The translations under genes were made by a program, and so were the position numbers. This document shows, in pieces, positions 7,360-14,479 of a stretch of 30,088 nt of DNA. Numbering within the stretch: the first letter of the stretch is position 1; each line of letters starts with the position of its first letter. Where the stretch lies: positions 1-30,088 of the forward strand of contig JAZOLH010000058.1 in NCBI GenBank assembly GCA_045652815.1. Direction: 5' to 3'. The notes beneath the pieces are model-generated. The model was not told the DNA's origin and searched no databases. It saw nothing but the letters and a program-made list of their open reading frames with translations. This DNA is from UMGS755 sp045652815 (GTDB lineage: Bacteria; Bacillota; Clostridia; UBA1381; UBA9506).

Positions 7360-8057
7360 TATCTAATTTGAGATATATCCACATCGAAAGCCTCTAACAG
7401 CCAGTTAATGGTACCGGCACGCATATCGCCAACTTCATCTTGGAACTTCGCCTTTTTGGAAGCATCATTTTTGATAATCATAAAGTATTCTTTGGCAACG
7501 TCAACATAAGCGCCTTCATAACCACAGTAATACTTCTTTAAATAATCTTTGTTGATTTCCTCGGTGATGCCCACACTGTCATACAATGCAAGAATTTCAT
7601 CTACGCATAGTTGGATGTTATACATCATCATCGCTGATTCTTCCATCTTAAAGTTCAGCTTATTATCTGTAATATCCTGTGTCACCAAGCGGAGTCTTGC
7701 AATCATCTGGGTATTGTCAGCGGGCTCTTCCGGCTCAACCGGCGGCACTTCCGGCATATTCGGTTTCAGTTCAACGCCAAAACCGCCTACAACGGCCTGA
7801 CGAAGCAAACCAACATCCGCCGTATCCACCGCGCCGTCATTATTAATATCCAGCGCGATTTCCTGATATTCCAAATCGCTGTCACCGTTTAAATATCGGC
7901 GCAAGGTAATAACATCAGCGGTATCCACCACCCCGTCATTATTAATATCACCCGGTACGTATTGGGTTGTCTCCACAGCCACAATGTACAGGCCAACAGA
8001 GAGCAAAAGCACCCCTACCAAAGCGGCAACACCATAGCGTTTAAAGTTTTGTTTCAT
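7359..8057 (-). CDS. Secreted or membrane-anchored type I dockerin protein with unknown C-terminal domain
   Basis: A 232-residue protein. A hydrophobic segment at about residues 9-28 after a short basic start is a signal peptide or anchor. A type I dockerin follows directly: two calcium-loop repeats, DINNDGVVDTADVITLRRYL (37-56) and DINNDGAVDTADVGLLRQ (69-86), with the expected Asp/Asn ligands. A Pro/Glu linker (PNMPEVPPVEPEEP) leads to about 120 residues of predicted helix that I do not recognise. Dockerins bind cohesins on scaffoldins; no cohesin is in the window. The dockerin being N-terminal, before the putative functional domain, is less common than C-terminal. The ATG at 8057 has AAGGAGGG upstream, and the gene has its own strong promoter. 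Confidence 0.8.
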   Translation of the reverse strand: MKQNFKRYGVAALVGVLLLSVGLYIVAVETTQYVPGDINNDGVVDTADVITLRRYLNGDSDLEYQEIALDINNDGAVDTADVGLLRQAVVGGFGVELKPNMPEVPPVEPEEPADNTQMIARLRLVTQDITDNKLNFKMEESAMMMYNIQLCVDEILALYDSVGITEEINKDYLKKYYCGYEGAYVDVAKEYFMIIKNDASKKAKFQDEVGDMRAGTINWLLEAFDVDISQIR

Positions 8058-8090
8058 TCTCTGTTTCCCTCCTTCGAGCGACTTTTTTTC

Positions 8091-8119
8091 ATTGTATCAC
8101 AAAAAAATCAATCTGTCAA
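8091..8119 (-). promoter_or_regulatory. Promoter of the dockerin gene
   Basis: Minus strand: perfect -35 TTGACA (8114-8119), 17-base spacer, -10 TACAAT (8091-8096) with extended -10 TGA. One of the strongest promoter matches in the window. Confidence 0.82.
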
Positions 8120-8156
8120 TTTTTCTCTTGATAGTCTGCCTGCCAATTTTTAGAAC

Positions 8157-8187
8157 AAAAAAAGAAGCTCGCAAAAGCGAGCTTCTT
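8157..8187 (-). terminator. Intrinsic terminator of gap
   Basis: Perfect 11-bp stem AAGAAGCTCGC with a 4-base loop, followed on the minus strand by seven or more T. It lies 23 bases after the gap stop. Confidence 0.93.
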
Positions 8188-8209
8188 AAAACCTTATGAA
8201 AGGTACTTC

Positions 8210-9223
8210 TTAGCCTAATTCAGCGAAGTATTTAATGGTTCTAACCATCTGGCTGGTGTAGGAGTTTTCATTGTCATACCAAGAAACAACCTGTACCTGA
8301 GAGTAGCCATTGCCCATGTTCATAACCATGGTCTGAGTAGCATCGAAGATAGAACCGAAGCGGCTGCCGATGATATCGGAAGAAACGATTTCGTCTTCAT
8401 TGTAAGCGAAAGATTCGTTTGCAGCAGCTTTCATTGCAGCGTTAACGCCTTCAACAGTAGCTTCACCCTTAACAACAGCTACCAGGATAGTGGTAGAACC
8501 GGTGGGGGAGGGAACACGCTGAGCGGAACCAATCAATTTGCAGTTCAGTTCGGGGATAACCAGACCGATAGCTTTAGCAGCACCGGTGGAGTTGGGAACG
8601 ATGTTGATTGCGCCTGCTCTGGATCTTCTCAGATCGCCTTTTCTCTGGGGACCGTCCAGAATCATCTGGTCGCCGGTGTAAGCGTGGATGGTGGACATGA
8701 TACCGCTTTCAACGGGCAGGTAGTCGTTCAGAGCTTTAGCCATGGGAGCTAAGCAGTTAGTTGTGCAGGAAGCAGCAGAGATAACTTTGTCTTCCTTAGT
8801 CAGAATGTTGTGGTTTACGTTGTAAACGATGGTGGGCAGGTCGTTACCAGCGGGAGCGGAGATAACAACTTTCTTAGCGCCTGCAGTGATGTGAGCAGAA
8901 GCTTTTTCTTTAGAGGTGTAGAAACCGGTACATTCTAATACAACGTCTACATCCAGTTCGCCCCAGGGAATGTTTACAGCGTCTTTTTCTGCATAGATTT
9001 TGATGGTTTTGCCATCTACAGTGATGGAATCATCACCAGCGGAAACGGTGTCAGCCAGAGCGTATTTACCCTGAGCGGAGTCATATTTCAGAAGATGAGC
9101 CAGCATTTTGGGGCTGGTTAAGTCGTTGATTGCAACAACTTCGTAACCTTCTGCACCGAACATCTGTCTGAAAGCCAGACGACCGATACGACCAAAACCG
9201 TTAATACCTACTTTTACTGCCAT
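8210..9223 (-). CDS. gap: Glyceraldehyde-3-phosphate dehydrogenase, type I, NAD-dependent
   Basis: Glycolytic enzyme converting glyceraldehyde-3-phosphate, NAD+ and phosphate to 1,3-bisphosphoglycerate. The 337-residue protein has the Rossmann start VKVGINGFGRIGR, Asp34 (AINDLT) expected for NAD preference, catalytic Cys153 in SAASCTTNCLAP, and the downstream HAYTGDQ, RRSRAGAINIVP and WYDNENSYTSQMV signatures, all intact. The ATG at 9223 has a near-consensus TAGGAGG, consistent with high expression. The gene is monocistronic, with no cggR, pgk or tpi next to it. A palindrome or WalR-like box overlaps its promoter, so transcription may be regulated. Confidence 0.98.
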   Translation of the reverse strand: MAVKVGINGFGRIGRLAFRQMFGAEGYEVVAINDLTSPKMLAHLLKYDSAQGKYALADTVSAGDDSITVDGKTIKIYAEKDAVNIPWGELDVDVVLECTGFYTSKEKASAHITAGAKKVVISAPAGNDLPTIVYNVNHNILTKEDKVISAASCTTNCLAPMAKALNDYLPVESGIMSTIHAYTGDQMILDGPQRKGDLRRSRAGAINIVPNSTGAAKAIGLVIPELNCKLIGSAQRVPSPTGSTTILVAVVKGEATVEGVNAAMKAAANESFAYNEDEIVSSDIIGSRFGSIFDATQTMVMNMGNGYSQVQVVSWYDNENSYTSQMVRTIKYFAELG

Positions 9224-9268
9224 AATAAAAAACCTCCTAAAAGTATTGTTAATAATTTATCACTATAC

Positions 9269-9297
9269 ATTTTACAATATTGTAACAAAATATGCAA
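9269..9297 (-). promoter_or_regulatory. Promoter of gap
   Basis: Minus strand: -35 TTGCAT (9292-9297), 17-base spacer, -10 TAAAAT (9269-9274). The spacer contains the operator-like sequence listed separately. Confidence 0.7.
9271..9287 (-). promoter_or_regulatory. Operator-like site in the gap promoter (WalR-box match / 14-bp palindrome)
   Basis: Minus strand reads TGTTAC-AATAT-TGTAAA, fitting TGTWAH-N5-TGTWAH, the published WalR/YycF box. The core TTACAATATTGTAA (9272-9285) is also a perfect palindrome, which could be the site of another dimeric regulator. It overlaps the -10, so binding would be expected to repress. Confidence 0.4.
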
Positions 9298-9350
9298 GCA
9301 TTATTTTTGTTTTTTTAAAATTTTTCTTCTAATTAACATAAAATATCCGC

Positions 9351-9375
9351 TTTTGCCCAATTTCTTTGGACAAAA
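9351..9375 (-). terminator. Hairpin after the cyclophilin gene, possible weak terminator
   Basis: Ten-base arms (TTTTGCCCAA and its complement with one G-U pair) around a 5-base loop, immediately downstream of the cyclophilin stop. No T-tract follows on the minus strand, so termination is uncertain. A transcript reading through would continue into the gap promoter. Confidence 0.35.
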
Positions 9376-9379
9376 TCAC

Positions 9380-9967
9380 TTATTCTGCGGCCTTTTCGGG
9401 TGTGTAGTTTTTCAGAACTTCCGCTTTCACGATAACGGGTTTATCGATGATTTCATCGCGGTACATACCACGGGTAGCACGAGCGGCGATTTTGTCAGCA
9501 TATTCGATGCCCTCCACCACTTTGCCGAAGGTAGCATATTTACCGTCTAAATAGTCCTGGGGTGCGGTCATAATAAAGAACTGTGCGCTGGCAGAGTTGG
9601 GGTCGTTGGTGCGGGCCATGGAGATAACGCCACGCTCATGTTTTAAGTTGTTTTCAAAACCGTTTTCTGTGAATTCACCTACAACAGTTCTGCCGGAGCC
9701 GCCAACGCCGAAACCATCTAAAGAACCGCCCTGAATCAAACCGGGGATGGTACGGTGGAACACTTTACCTTCATAGTAACCGGATTTAACAACTTCCAAA
9801 AAGTGTTTAACTGTCTTGGGTGCCACTTCAGGATACAGTTCAATGATGAAATAACCTTCTTCCAGAGTCATTTTCACAAAGGAATGCTCATCATCTGCCT
9901 TGCCGCAGCCCACTAAACAAGAGCACAGCACAATCATCGTTAACAATAAACAAATTAATTTTTTCAT
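9380..9967 (-). CDS. Lipoprotein peptidyl-prolyl cis-trans isomerase (cyclophilin type)
   Basis: Cyclophilins catalyse cis-trans isomerisation of Xaa-Pro bonds. This 195-residue form has a signal peptide (MKKLICLLLTMIVLCSC) ending in a lipobox LVGC with Cys21 as the lipid-modified residue, so it should sit on the outer face of the membrane and assist folding of exported proteins. The cyclophilin core keeps FHRTIPGLIQGG (Arg72 and Gln79, matching Arg55 and Gln62/63 of human CypA), GVISMART, SASAQFFI and DGKYATFGKVVEG. Length is right for the short bacterial type. The ATG at 9967 has AGGAGGAG upstream. It appears monocistronic, with no clear promoter; transcription could come from the zinc-ribbon gene upstream. 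Confidence 0.93.
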   Translation of the reverse strand: MKKLICLLLTMIVLCSCLVGCGKADDEHSFVKMTLEEGYFIIELYPEVAPKTVKHFLEVVKSGYYEGKVFHRTIPGLIQGGSLDGFGVGGSGRTVVGEFTENGFENNLKHERGVISMARTNDPNSASAQFFIMTAPQDYLDGKYATFGKVVEGIEYADKIAARATRGMYRDEIIDKPVIVKAEVLKNYTPEKAAE

Positions 9968-10020
9968 AGTGGTTCTCCTCCTATTTTTGTAGAAAACAAA
10001 ATTGATTCTAAAGAAAATAT

Positions 10021-10320
10021 CTAAAAATTACTTTTACAATTATTGCAATACCATTGATGTTTTCTCTTATTTCCAAAAATACCAAACAAAGCAATATTGA
10101 CTACTTTTTCTGTTGAGGTTATCTTTTTAGTATCACTCGAAGTACAGTATGGGCAAATAACAACCGGTTTTTGTTGTTGCAATTCAAAATGATTTCGATA
10201 TGGTTGTTCGATAGCAATAGTTTTAGAATTTATTGTATTATTCTTTTTCCCACAAGTCGGACATTGCACCATATCATCCAGATAGAATGCCCCACATTTT
10301 CTGCATTTCTTTGTTTCCAT
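10021..10320 (-). CDS. Small double zinc-ribbon protein
   Basis: A 99-residue protein with four CxxC knuckles: CRKC (6-9), CPTC (20-23), CPYC in the middle and CNNC near the end, making two zinc ribbons joined by a polar linker. The segment VVNIALFGIFGNKRKHQWYCNNC is typical of uncharacterised zinc-ribbon proteins found in Firmicutes, also in phage and mobile regions. There is no enzymatic motif and no membrane segment. It is noticeably more AT-rich than its neighbours, a hint of recent acquisition. The ATG at 10320 has AGGAG upstream, and the gene has its own promoter divergent from the EamA transporter. The function (nucleic-acid or protein binding) is not known. Confidence 0.75.
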   Translation of the reverse strand: METKKCRKCGAFYLDDMVQCPTCGKKNNTINSKTIAIEQPYRNHFELQQQKPVVICPYCTSSDTKKITSTEKVVNIALFGIFGNKRKHQWYCNNCKSNF

Positions 10321-10369
10321 ATATTCAACTCCTATAATATCGCTATTAAAGCTAACAAATTACTATTTT

Positions 10370-10398
10370 ATTATACCACACTTCCCCTCTCTTTTCAA
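10370..10398 (-). promoter_or_regulatory. Promoter of the zinc-ribbon gene
   Basis: Minus strand: -35 TTGAAA (10393-10398), 17-base spacer, -10 TATAAT (10370-10375) with extended -10 TGG. Its -35 lies only 14 bases from the -35 of the divergent EamA promoter. Confidence 0.78.
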
Positions 10399-10412
10399 CC
10401 CAAAACTCCCCC

Positions 10413-10441
10413 TTGCTAAATTTGTCGGGGTATGGTACAAT
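10413..10441 (+). promoter_or_regulatory. Promoter of the first EamA transporter
   Basis: -35 TTGCTA (10413-10418), 17-base spacer, -10 TACAAT (10436-10441) with extended -10 TGG. Confidence 0.7.
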
Positions 10442-10478
10442 AGCAAGGAAGATTACATAAGAAAGTGCGTGAAATTCT

Positions 10479-11402
10479 ATGAAGAAAACCGATTCTAACA
10501 TTTTGACAAAACCCTGGTTTGTGGCCATTTTAGCCATTTTCTGCTGTGCTCTTTGGGGCAGTGCCACACCGTTTATTAAAATCGGCTACGAACTGGCTCG
10601 CCCTGTAGCCAACGTGCCCTCCACCATTTTATTTGCAGGTCTGCGCTTTACGCTGGCGGGCATCCTGACCGTTTTGATTTACAGCATTGGTCGCAGAAAG
10701 TTTTTGTTCCCCAAGAAAACCAGTTGGGGCGCAATCAGCAAAATTGCAAGTTTTCAGACCGTGATTCAGTACATTTTCTTTTACATCGGTTTGTCCAACA
10801 CAACAGGCGTTAAAGGTACGGTGGCAAGTGCCTCCAACACCTTTTTCTCCATCCTGATTGCCTGCCTGATTTTCAGACAGGAAAAACTCACCTTTAAAAA
10901 AATCGTTGCCTGCATTTTAGGTTTTGCGGGTATCATCTTAGTCAACTTAAAAGGTCTTGATTTAACCTTAAACTTCACCGGCGATTGCTTTGTTCTCTTC
11001 TCCGCTATCGCCTACGCCATCTCTTCTGTTTTAATGAAGCGTTATTCAAGCAATGAAGATCCCGTTATTTTAAGCGGCTATCAGTTCTTCTTCGGCGGTC
11101 TCTTCATGGTGGCTGTGGGGCTCATTTTAGGTGGTACCGTAACCATTCAGACTGCACCCGCTGTTTTGGTTTTACTCTATTTATCCCTGCTCTCCGCTGT
11201 TGCCTATGCGGTTTGGGGCATTCTCTTAAAGCACAATCCCGTTTCTAAGGTGACCATTTACTGCTTCACCATTCCCGTATTCGGTGTTCTGCTTTCCAAC
11301 CTGATGCTCTCAGAACAGAGTAACGTATCTCCCGTGAATCTTTTGATTGCATTGGTACTGATTTGTGCAGGAATCTTAACAGCCAACTATTCAAGGAAAT
11401 AA
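10479..11402 (+). CDS. DMT-superfamily (EamA) transporter
   Basis: A 307-residue integral membrane protein with about ten hydrophobic segments arranged as two EamA repeats. The first repeat starts with FVAILAIFCCALWGSATPFIKIG, including the family WG(S/T)xFP-like motif; the second has VLFSAIAYAISSVLMKRY and ends in a C-terminal helix LLIALVLICAGILTANY. EamA proteins export metabolites such as amino acids or import nucleotide sugars; the substrate cannot be predicted. The ATG at 10479 has only a weak ribosome binding site (AAGTGCG), so translation may be modest. It is monocistronic between its own promoter and a bidirectional terminator, and is only distantly similar to the second EamA protein at 25551. 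Confidence 0.9.
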   Translation: MKKTDSNILTKPWFVAILAIFCCALWGSATPFIKIGYELARPVANVPSTILFAGLRFTLAGILTVLIYSIGRRKFLFPKKTSWGAISKIASFQTVIQYIFFYIGLSNTTGVKGTVASASNTFFSILIACLIFRQEKLTFKKIVACILGFAGIILVNLKGLDLTLNFTGDCFVLFSAIAYAISSVLMKRYSSNEDPVILSGYQFFFGGLFMVAVGLILGGTVTIQTAPAVLVLLYLSLLSAVAYAVWGILLKHNPVSKVTIYCFTIPVFGVLLSNLMLSEQSNVSPVNLLIALVLICAGILTANYSRK

Positions 11403-11412
11403 TAAACACATC

Positions 11413-11448
11413 AAAAAAAGGTGAGTGGAAATTCCACTCACCTTTTTT
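11413..11448. terminator. Bidirectional terminator between EamA and ispE
   Basis: Perfect 11-bp stem GGTGAGTGGAA with its complement and a one-base centre, flanked by seven A and six T. It ends the plus-strand transporter transcript and the long minus-strand murA-ispE transcript. Confidence 0.92.
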
Positions 11449-11451
11449 ATT

Positions 11452-12303
11452 TTACAGAATCGGTTTGGCAATAGCCACAAAACTGTCGCCAAAGAATCGT
11501 TTCATTTCTTCTTCATCGGGCTTTTTGGTAAAGATACCAAAACAGGTGGCGCCCGAGCCGCTCATCATAGCGTGGTCTGCACCCATCTTGTAGAGCCCGT
11601 CAATCAGGTCCTGAATCTGCGGACAGAACTGTTTTGCCGCAGGCTCCATCATATTAACCATATCGCCAAAAGCGTCCGAAAGAGAGCCCTTTTCAAGTGC
11701 CCCAATCAAACGACGAACATCGCCCGCCTGAGGCATCTCACCGCTATCTAAACTCTGATAAATCTGCCCTGTTGATACCTGTGTACCGGGATTCACCAGC
11801 ACCACATAGCAAACGGAAAGACCTGCCGCAGGGGTCAGGATTTCGCCAATGCCTTCACAGAGTGCCGGACGACCATACAGGCAAAATGGCACATCGGCGC
11901 CCAGTTTTAAGCCGAGTGCCGCCAGTTCATCTGCCATCAGATTGAGACCGCATAAACGGTTGATGCCATGGAGCACCGCCGCCGCATTGCCACTACCGCC
12001 CGCAAGACCTGCCGCAATGGGAATGTGCTTTTCAAGACCGATGGTAAACCCACATTCGATGTTGTAGGTCTCCCGCATCAGCGCCGCTGCACGATAGGCA
12101 ATATTGCCCTCATCCAAGGGCAAATCATCACGGTTGCTTGCCAGAATGATCTGATCATCCTCTCTCGTGGCAATATAAACCGTATCGCCAAAATCGAGGG
12201 TTTGCATTAAACTTTCAATGGTATGATACCCGTCGGGGCGTTTGCCTAACACAGAAAGGCATAAGTTAATTTTCGCCGGAGACGGTAAACTGATATGATT
12301 CAT
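11452..12303 (-). CDS. ispE: 4-diphosphocytidyl-2-C-methyl-D-erythritol kinase
   Basis: GHMP kinase of the MEP isoprenoid pathway, phosphorylating CDP-methylerythritol with ATP. The 283-residue protein has the signature start SPAKINLCLSVLGKRPDGYH (catalytic Lys11), the glycine-rich ATP loop PIAAGLAGGSGNAAA (95-109), catalytic Asp137 in GADVPF, and the C-terminal MSGSGATCFGIF motif. The ATG at 12303 is chosen because AAGGAGA is 5 bases upstream; a frame from 12330 would overlap obg. It is the last gene of the murA-to-ispE block and supplies precursors for the undecaprenyl carrier used by the wall pathway headed by murA. Confidence 0.97.
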   Translation of the reverse strand: MNHISLPSPAKINLCLSVLGKRPDGYHTIESLMQTLDFGDTVYIATREDDQIILASNRDDLPLDEGNIAYRAAALMRETYNIECGFTIGLEKHIPIAAGLAGGSGNAAAVLHGINRLCGLNLMADELAALGLKLGADVPFCLYGRPALCEGIGEILTPAAGLSVCYVVLVNPGTQVSTGQIYQSLDSGEMPQAGDVRRLIGALEKGSLSDAFGDMVNMMEPAAKQFCPQIQDLIDGLYKMGADHAMMSGSGATCFGIFTKKPDEEEMKRFFGDSFVAIAKPIL

Positions 12304-12313
12304 AAGGTTCTCC

Positions 12314-13585
12314 TTAGTGTACAAATTCAAACTCTAAATCTTCCATGCGAACCAAATCGCCTTCCTGAATGCCCGATTTTTCCAAAGCATCAATAATGCC
12401 GTGGTCACGGAGCGAACGCTGGAAGAACTGGAGAGATTCGTAATCGGAGAAGTTGGTGTGATTCACAATGTATTCGGCGCGACTGCCTTCCACACGATAC
12501 GCTTCGCCCTCGCGAACAATGGTAAAGGAAAGTTCTGTATCATTTTCTTCCAAAGCAGTATCTTCGTAAACCACCTGCTCGGGAATGGGCAGTTCTTTTA
12601 AGCAACCGGAGGCAAAAGCCATCAGTTCGCGGGTACCCTGCCCTGTTGCCGCAGAGATTTCAAACAGCAAAAGGTCACGGTCTTCCATTTCCTTTTTAAA
12701 GGCCTCATAGGCCTCGGGATCGGTGACGATATCGGTTTTGTTTGCAACAACAATCTGCGGTTTTTCAGCCAGCAGAGGATTATATTTTGCCATTTCTTCG
12801 CAAATGGTATCAAAATCTTCGATGGGATTTCTGCCCTCAATGCCGGACACATCCACAAGGTGCAACAAAAGTCTTGTTCGCTCAATGTGGCGCAAAAATT
12901 CGTGACCTAGACCTGCGCCTTCGCTGGCACCTTCGATGATACCGGGGATGTCTGCCATCACGAAACTATCGCCCTCGCCAACGGAGATAACGCCAAGGTT
13001 AGGTTCCAGCGTTGTGAAATGATAGTTTGCAATTTTCGGGCGTGCACTTGAAACAACAGATAAAAGTGTGGATTTGCCCACATTGGGGAAACCAACCAGA
13101 CCCACGTCAGCCAGCAGTTTCAGTTCTAGTTTGATGCGTCTTTCAACACCACGCTGACCGGGTTTTGCAAACTTAGGCACCTGACGGGTGGGGGTTGCAA
13201 AATGAACGTTACCCCAGCCACCGTTACCGCCACGAGCCGCCACAAACTGCGCGCCATCGTGGTTTAAATCAGCGATGGGTTTATCGGTTTCCGCATCTTT
13301 AATGAGTGTGCCAACAGGCACACGGATAATCATATTTTCACCGTTTTTACCAAAGCATTTTTTGCCGCGACCATCGCCACCGTTTTCTGCTTTATATTCT
13401 CTTTTATAACGAAAGTCCATCAGGGTTAAAAGACGACTGTCTGCCATAAAGATAACATCGCCACCACGACCGCCATCGCCACCATCGGGGCCACCTGCAG
13501 CCACGTATTTTTCACGATGGAAGGAAACGAGACCATTGCCACCGTTACCTGATTTAATTTTAATTTCAGCAATATCTACTAACAT
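12314..13585 (-). CDS. obg: GTPase Obg/CgtA
   Basis: Essential ribosome-associated GTPase with roles in 50S assembly and stress signalling. The 423-residue protein has three expected domains: the glycine-rich Obg fold (about 1-158), the GTPase domain with P-loop GFPNVGKS (165-172), G3 DIPGIIEGAS (212-221) and NKTD, and the C-terminal OCT domain (about 345-423) found in Gram-positive Obg proteins. The ATG at 13585 has GAGAGGT upstream. It lies 21 bases after walI and 10 bases before ispE, clearly within one transcript; coupling obg to wal genes rather than to rpmA is unusual. Confidence 0.98.
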   Translation of the reverse strand: MLVDIAEIKIKSGNGGNGLVSFHREKYVAAGGPDGGDGGRGGDVIFMADSRLLTLMDFRYKREYKAENGGDGRGKKCFGKNGENMIIRVPVGTLIKDAETDKPIADLNHDGAQFVAARGGNGGWGNVHFATPTRQVPKFAKPGQRGVERRIKLELKLLADVGLVGFPNVGKSTLLSVVSSARPKIANYHFTTLEPNLGVISVGEGDSFVMADIPGIIEGASEGAGLGHEFLRHIERTRLLLHLVDVSGIEGRNPIEDFDTICEEMAKYNPLLAEKPQIVVANKTDIVTDPEAYEAFKKEMEDRDLLLFEISAATGQGTRELMAFASGCLKELPIPEQVVYEDTALEENDTELSFTIVREGEAYRVEGSRAEYIVNHTNFSDYESLQFFQRSLRDHGIIDALEKSGIQEGDLVRMEDLEFEFVH

Positions 13586-13606
13586 CTTTGTACCTCTCTG
13601 TTTCTA

Positions 13607-14464
13607 CTATTCCGGTTTGATTTCATTGCCTGTTCGGCCATCGAAGAAAATTCTGCCCGACTCGGTTGTTACCACATACACAGGCACCGCTTCGATTTCT
13701 CGACTCTGCAAATAGTCGCCCCCTGCATAAAATGCGGCTTCAAGACCCTTGATGTTCATGCCGCGGAAATCATCACGATAGACCATCGCAGTCAGAACAG
13801 ATGTGATATCCAGCAAGGATTCACTGTCGTATCGGTCTGTTCCCTCAGGGCTAAACCAACTGCCTTCAATGTGTAAAAGTTCCTGTCTGTCTGCTGTCAC
13901 TTGCATTTTAATACCATAAATGCTGGCTTCATCGTAGGTTGGCAGAACATAACAGTGATAGATACCGTTTTCAAAACGGGCGTTTGTAATCACCATTTCT
14001 TTTTTATCAAAGCCCAGTTTGGAAAGTTCGTTCAGAACTTTGCCCGCCATAGAGTCAGGGGATGGTTCGTTCCCCGTTTTATACGGTTCTCTTTTTTTCA
14101 GTTTACTGTAATAAAAACGGGCTTCGGAAACTTTTAAAAAGGCTTCTTCGCTTTCAAACTGATAGTCAACCTTTGCCTCATCTGCTTTTTGAACTGTAAA
14201 TTCATCCAACATTTTTTTCGCCACTGCAACGGGATCGTCGAAGTGGTTTCGCATAATCACGTTACGGTTTGCCACACGTTTTTCGGGAATGGCAGAAGCA
14301 TCAAGGGAGATGTTATGTTTTTCCAAAACGTGTACCGTTGCGGCAACGGTTTCTTCTGATAAGGTGCTGACATTTGCTCTGGTTTGCATCAAGACAATTG
14401 CCAGAAAAATATCCACACAGAGAAACAACATAATTAAAATTGTCTTGGCTCGTCCCCAGTTCAT
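13607..14464 (-). CDS. walI: WalI (YycI), membrane regulator of the WalK sensor kinase
   Basis: A 285-residue bitopic protein with one N-terminal membrane helix (about 8-26, ILIMLFLCVDIFLAIVLM) and a large extracytoplasmic domain. The MNWGRAKTI start is characteristic of YycI, and the C-terminus has the family's PVYVVTTESGRIFFDGRTGNEI ending. In Bacillus, YycI and YycH form a complex that restrains WalK. The ATG at 14464 has a full AGGAGG site. It follows walH by 15 bases and precedes obg by 21. The walJ (YycJ metallo-hydrolase) gene that often closes this operon is not present. Confidence 0.88.
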   Translation of the reverse strand: MNWGRAKTILIMLFLCVDIFLAIVLMQTRANVSTLSEETVAATVHVLEKHNISLDASAIPEKRVANRNVIMRNHFDDPVAVAKKMLDEFTVQKADEAKVDYQFESEEAFLKVSEARFYYSKLKKREPYKTGNEPSPDSMAGKVLNELSKLGFDKKEMVITNARFENGIYHCYVLPTYDEASIYGIKMQVTADRQELLHIEGSWFSPEGTDRYDSESLLDITSVLTAMVYRDDFRGMNIKGLEAAFYAGGDYLQSREIEAVPVYVVTTESGRIFFDGRTGNEIKPE

Positions 14465-14479
14465 ATGGCACCTCCTCTT

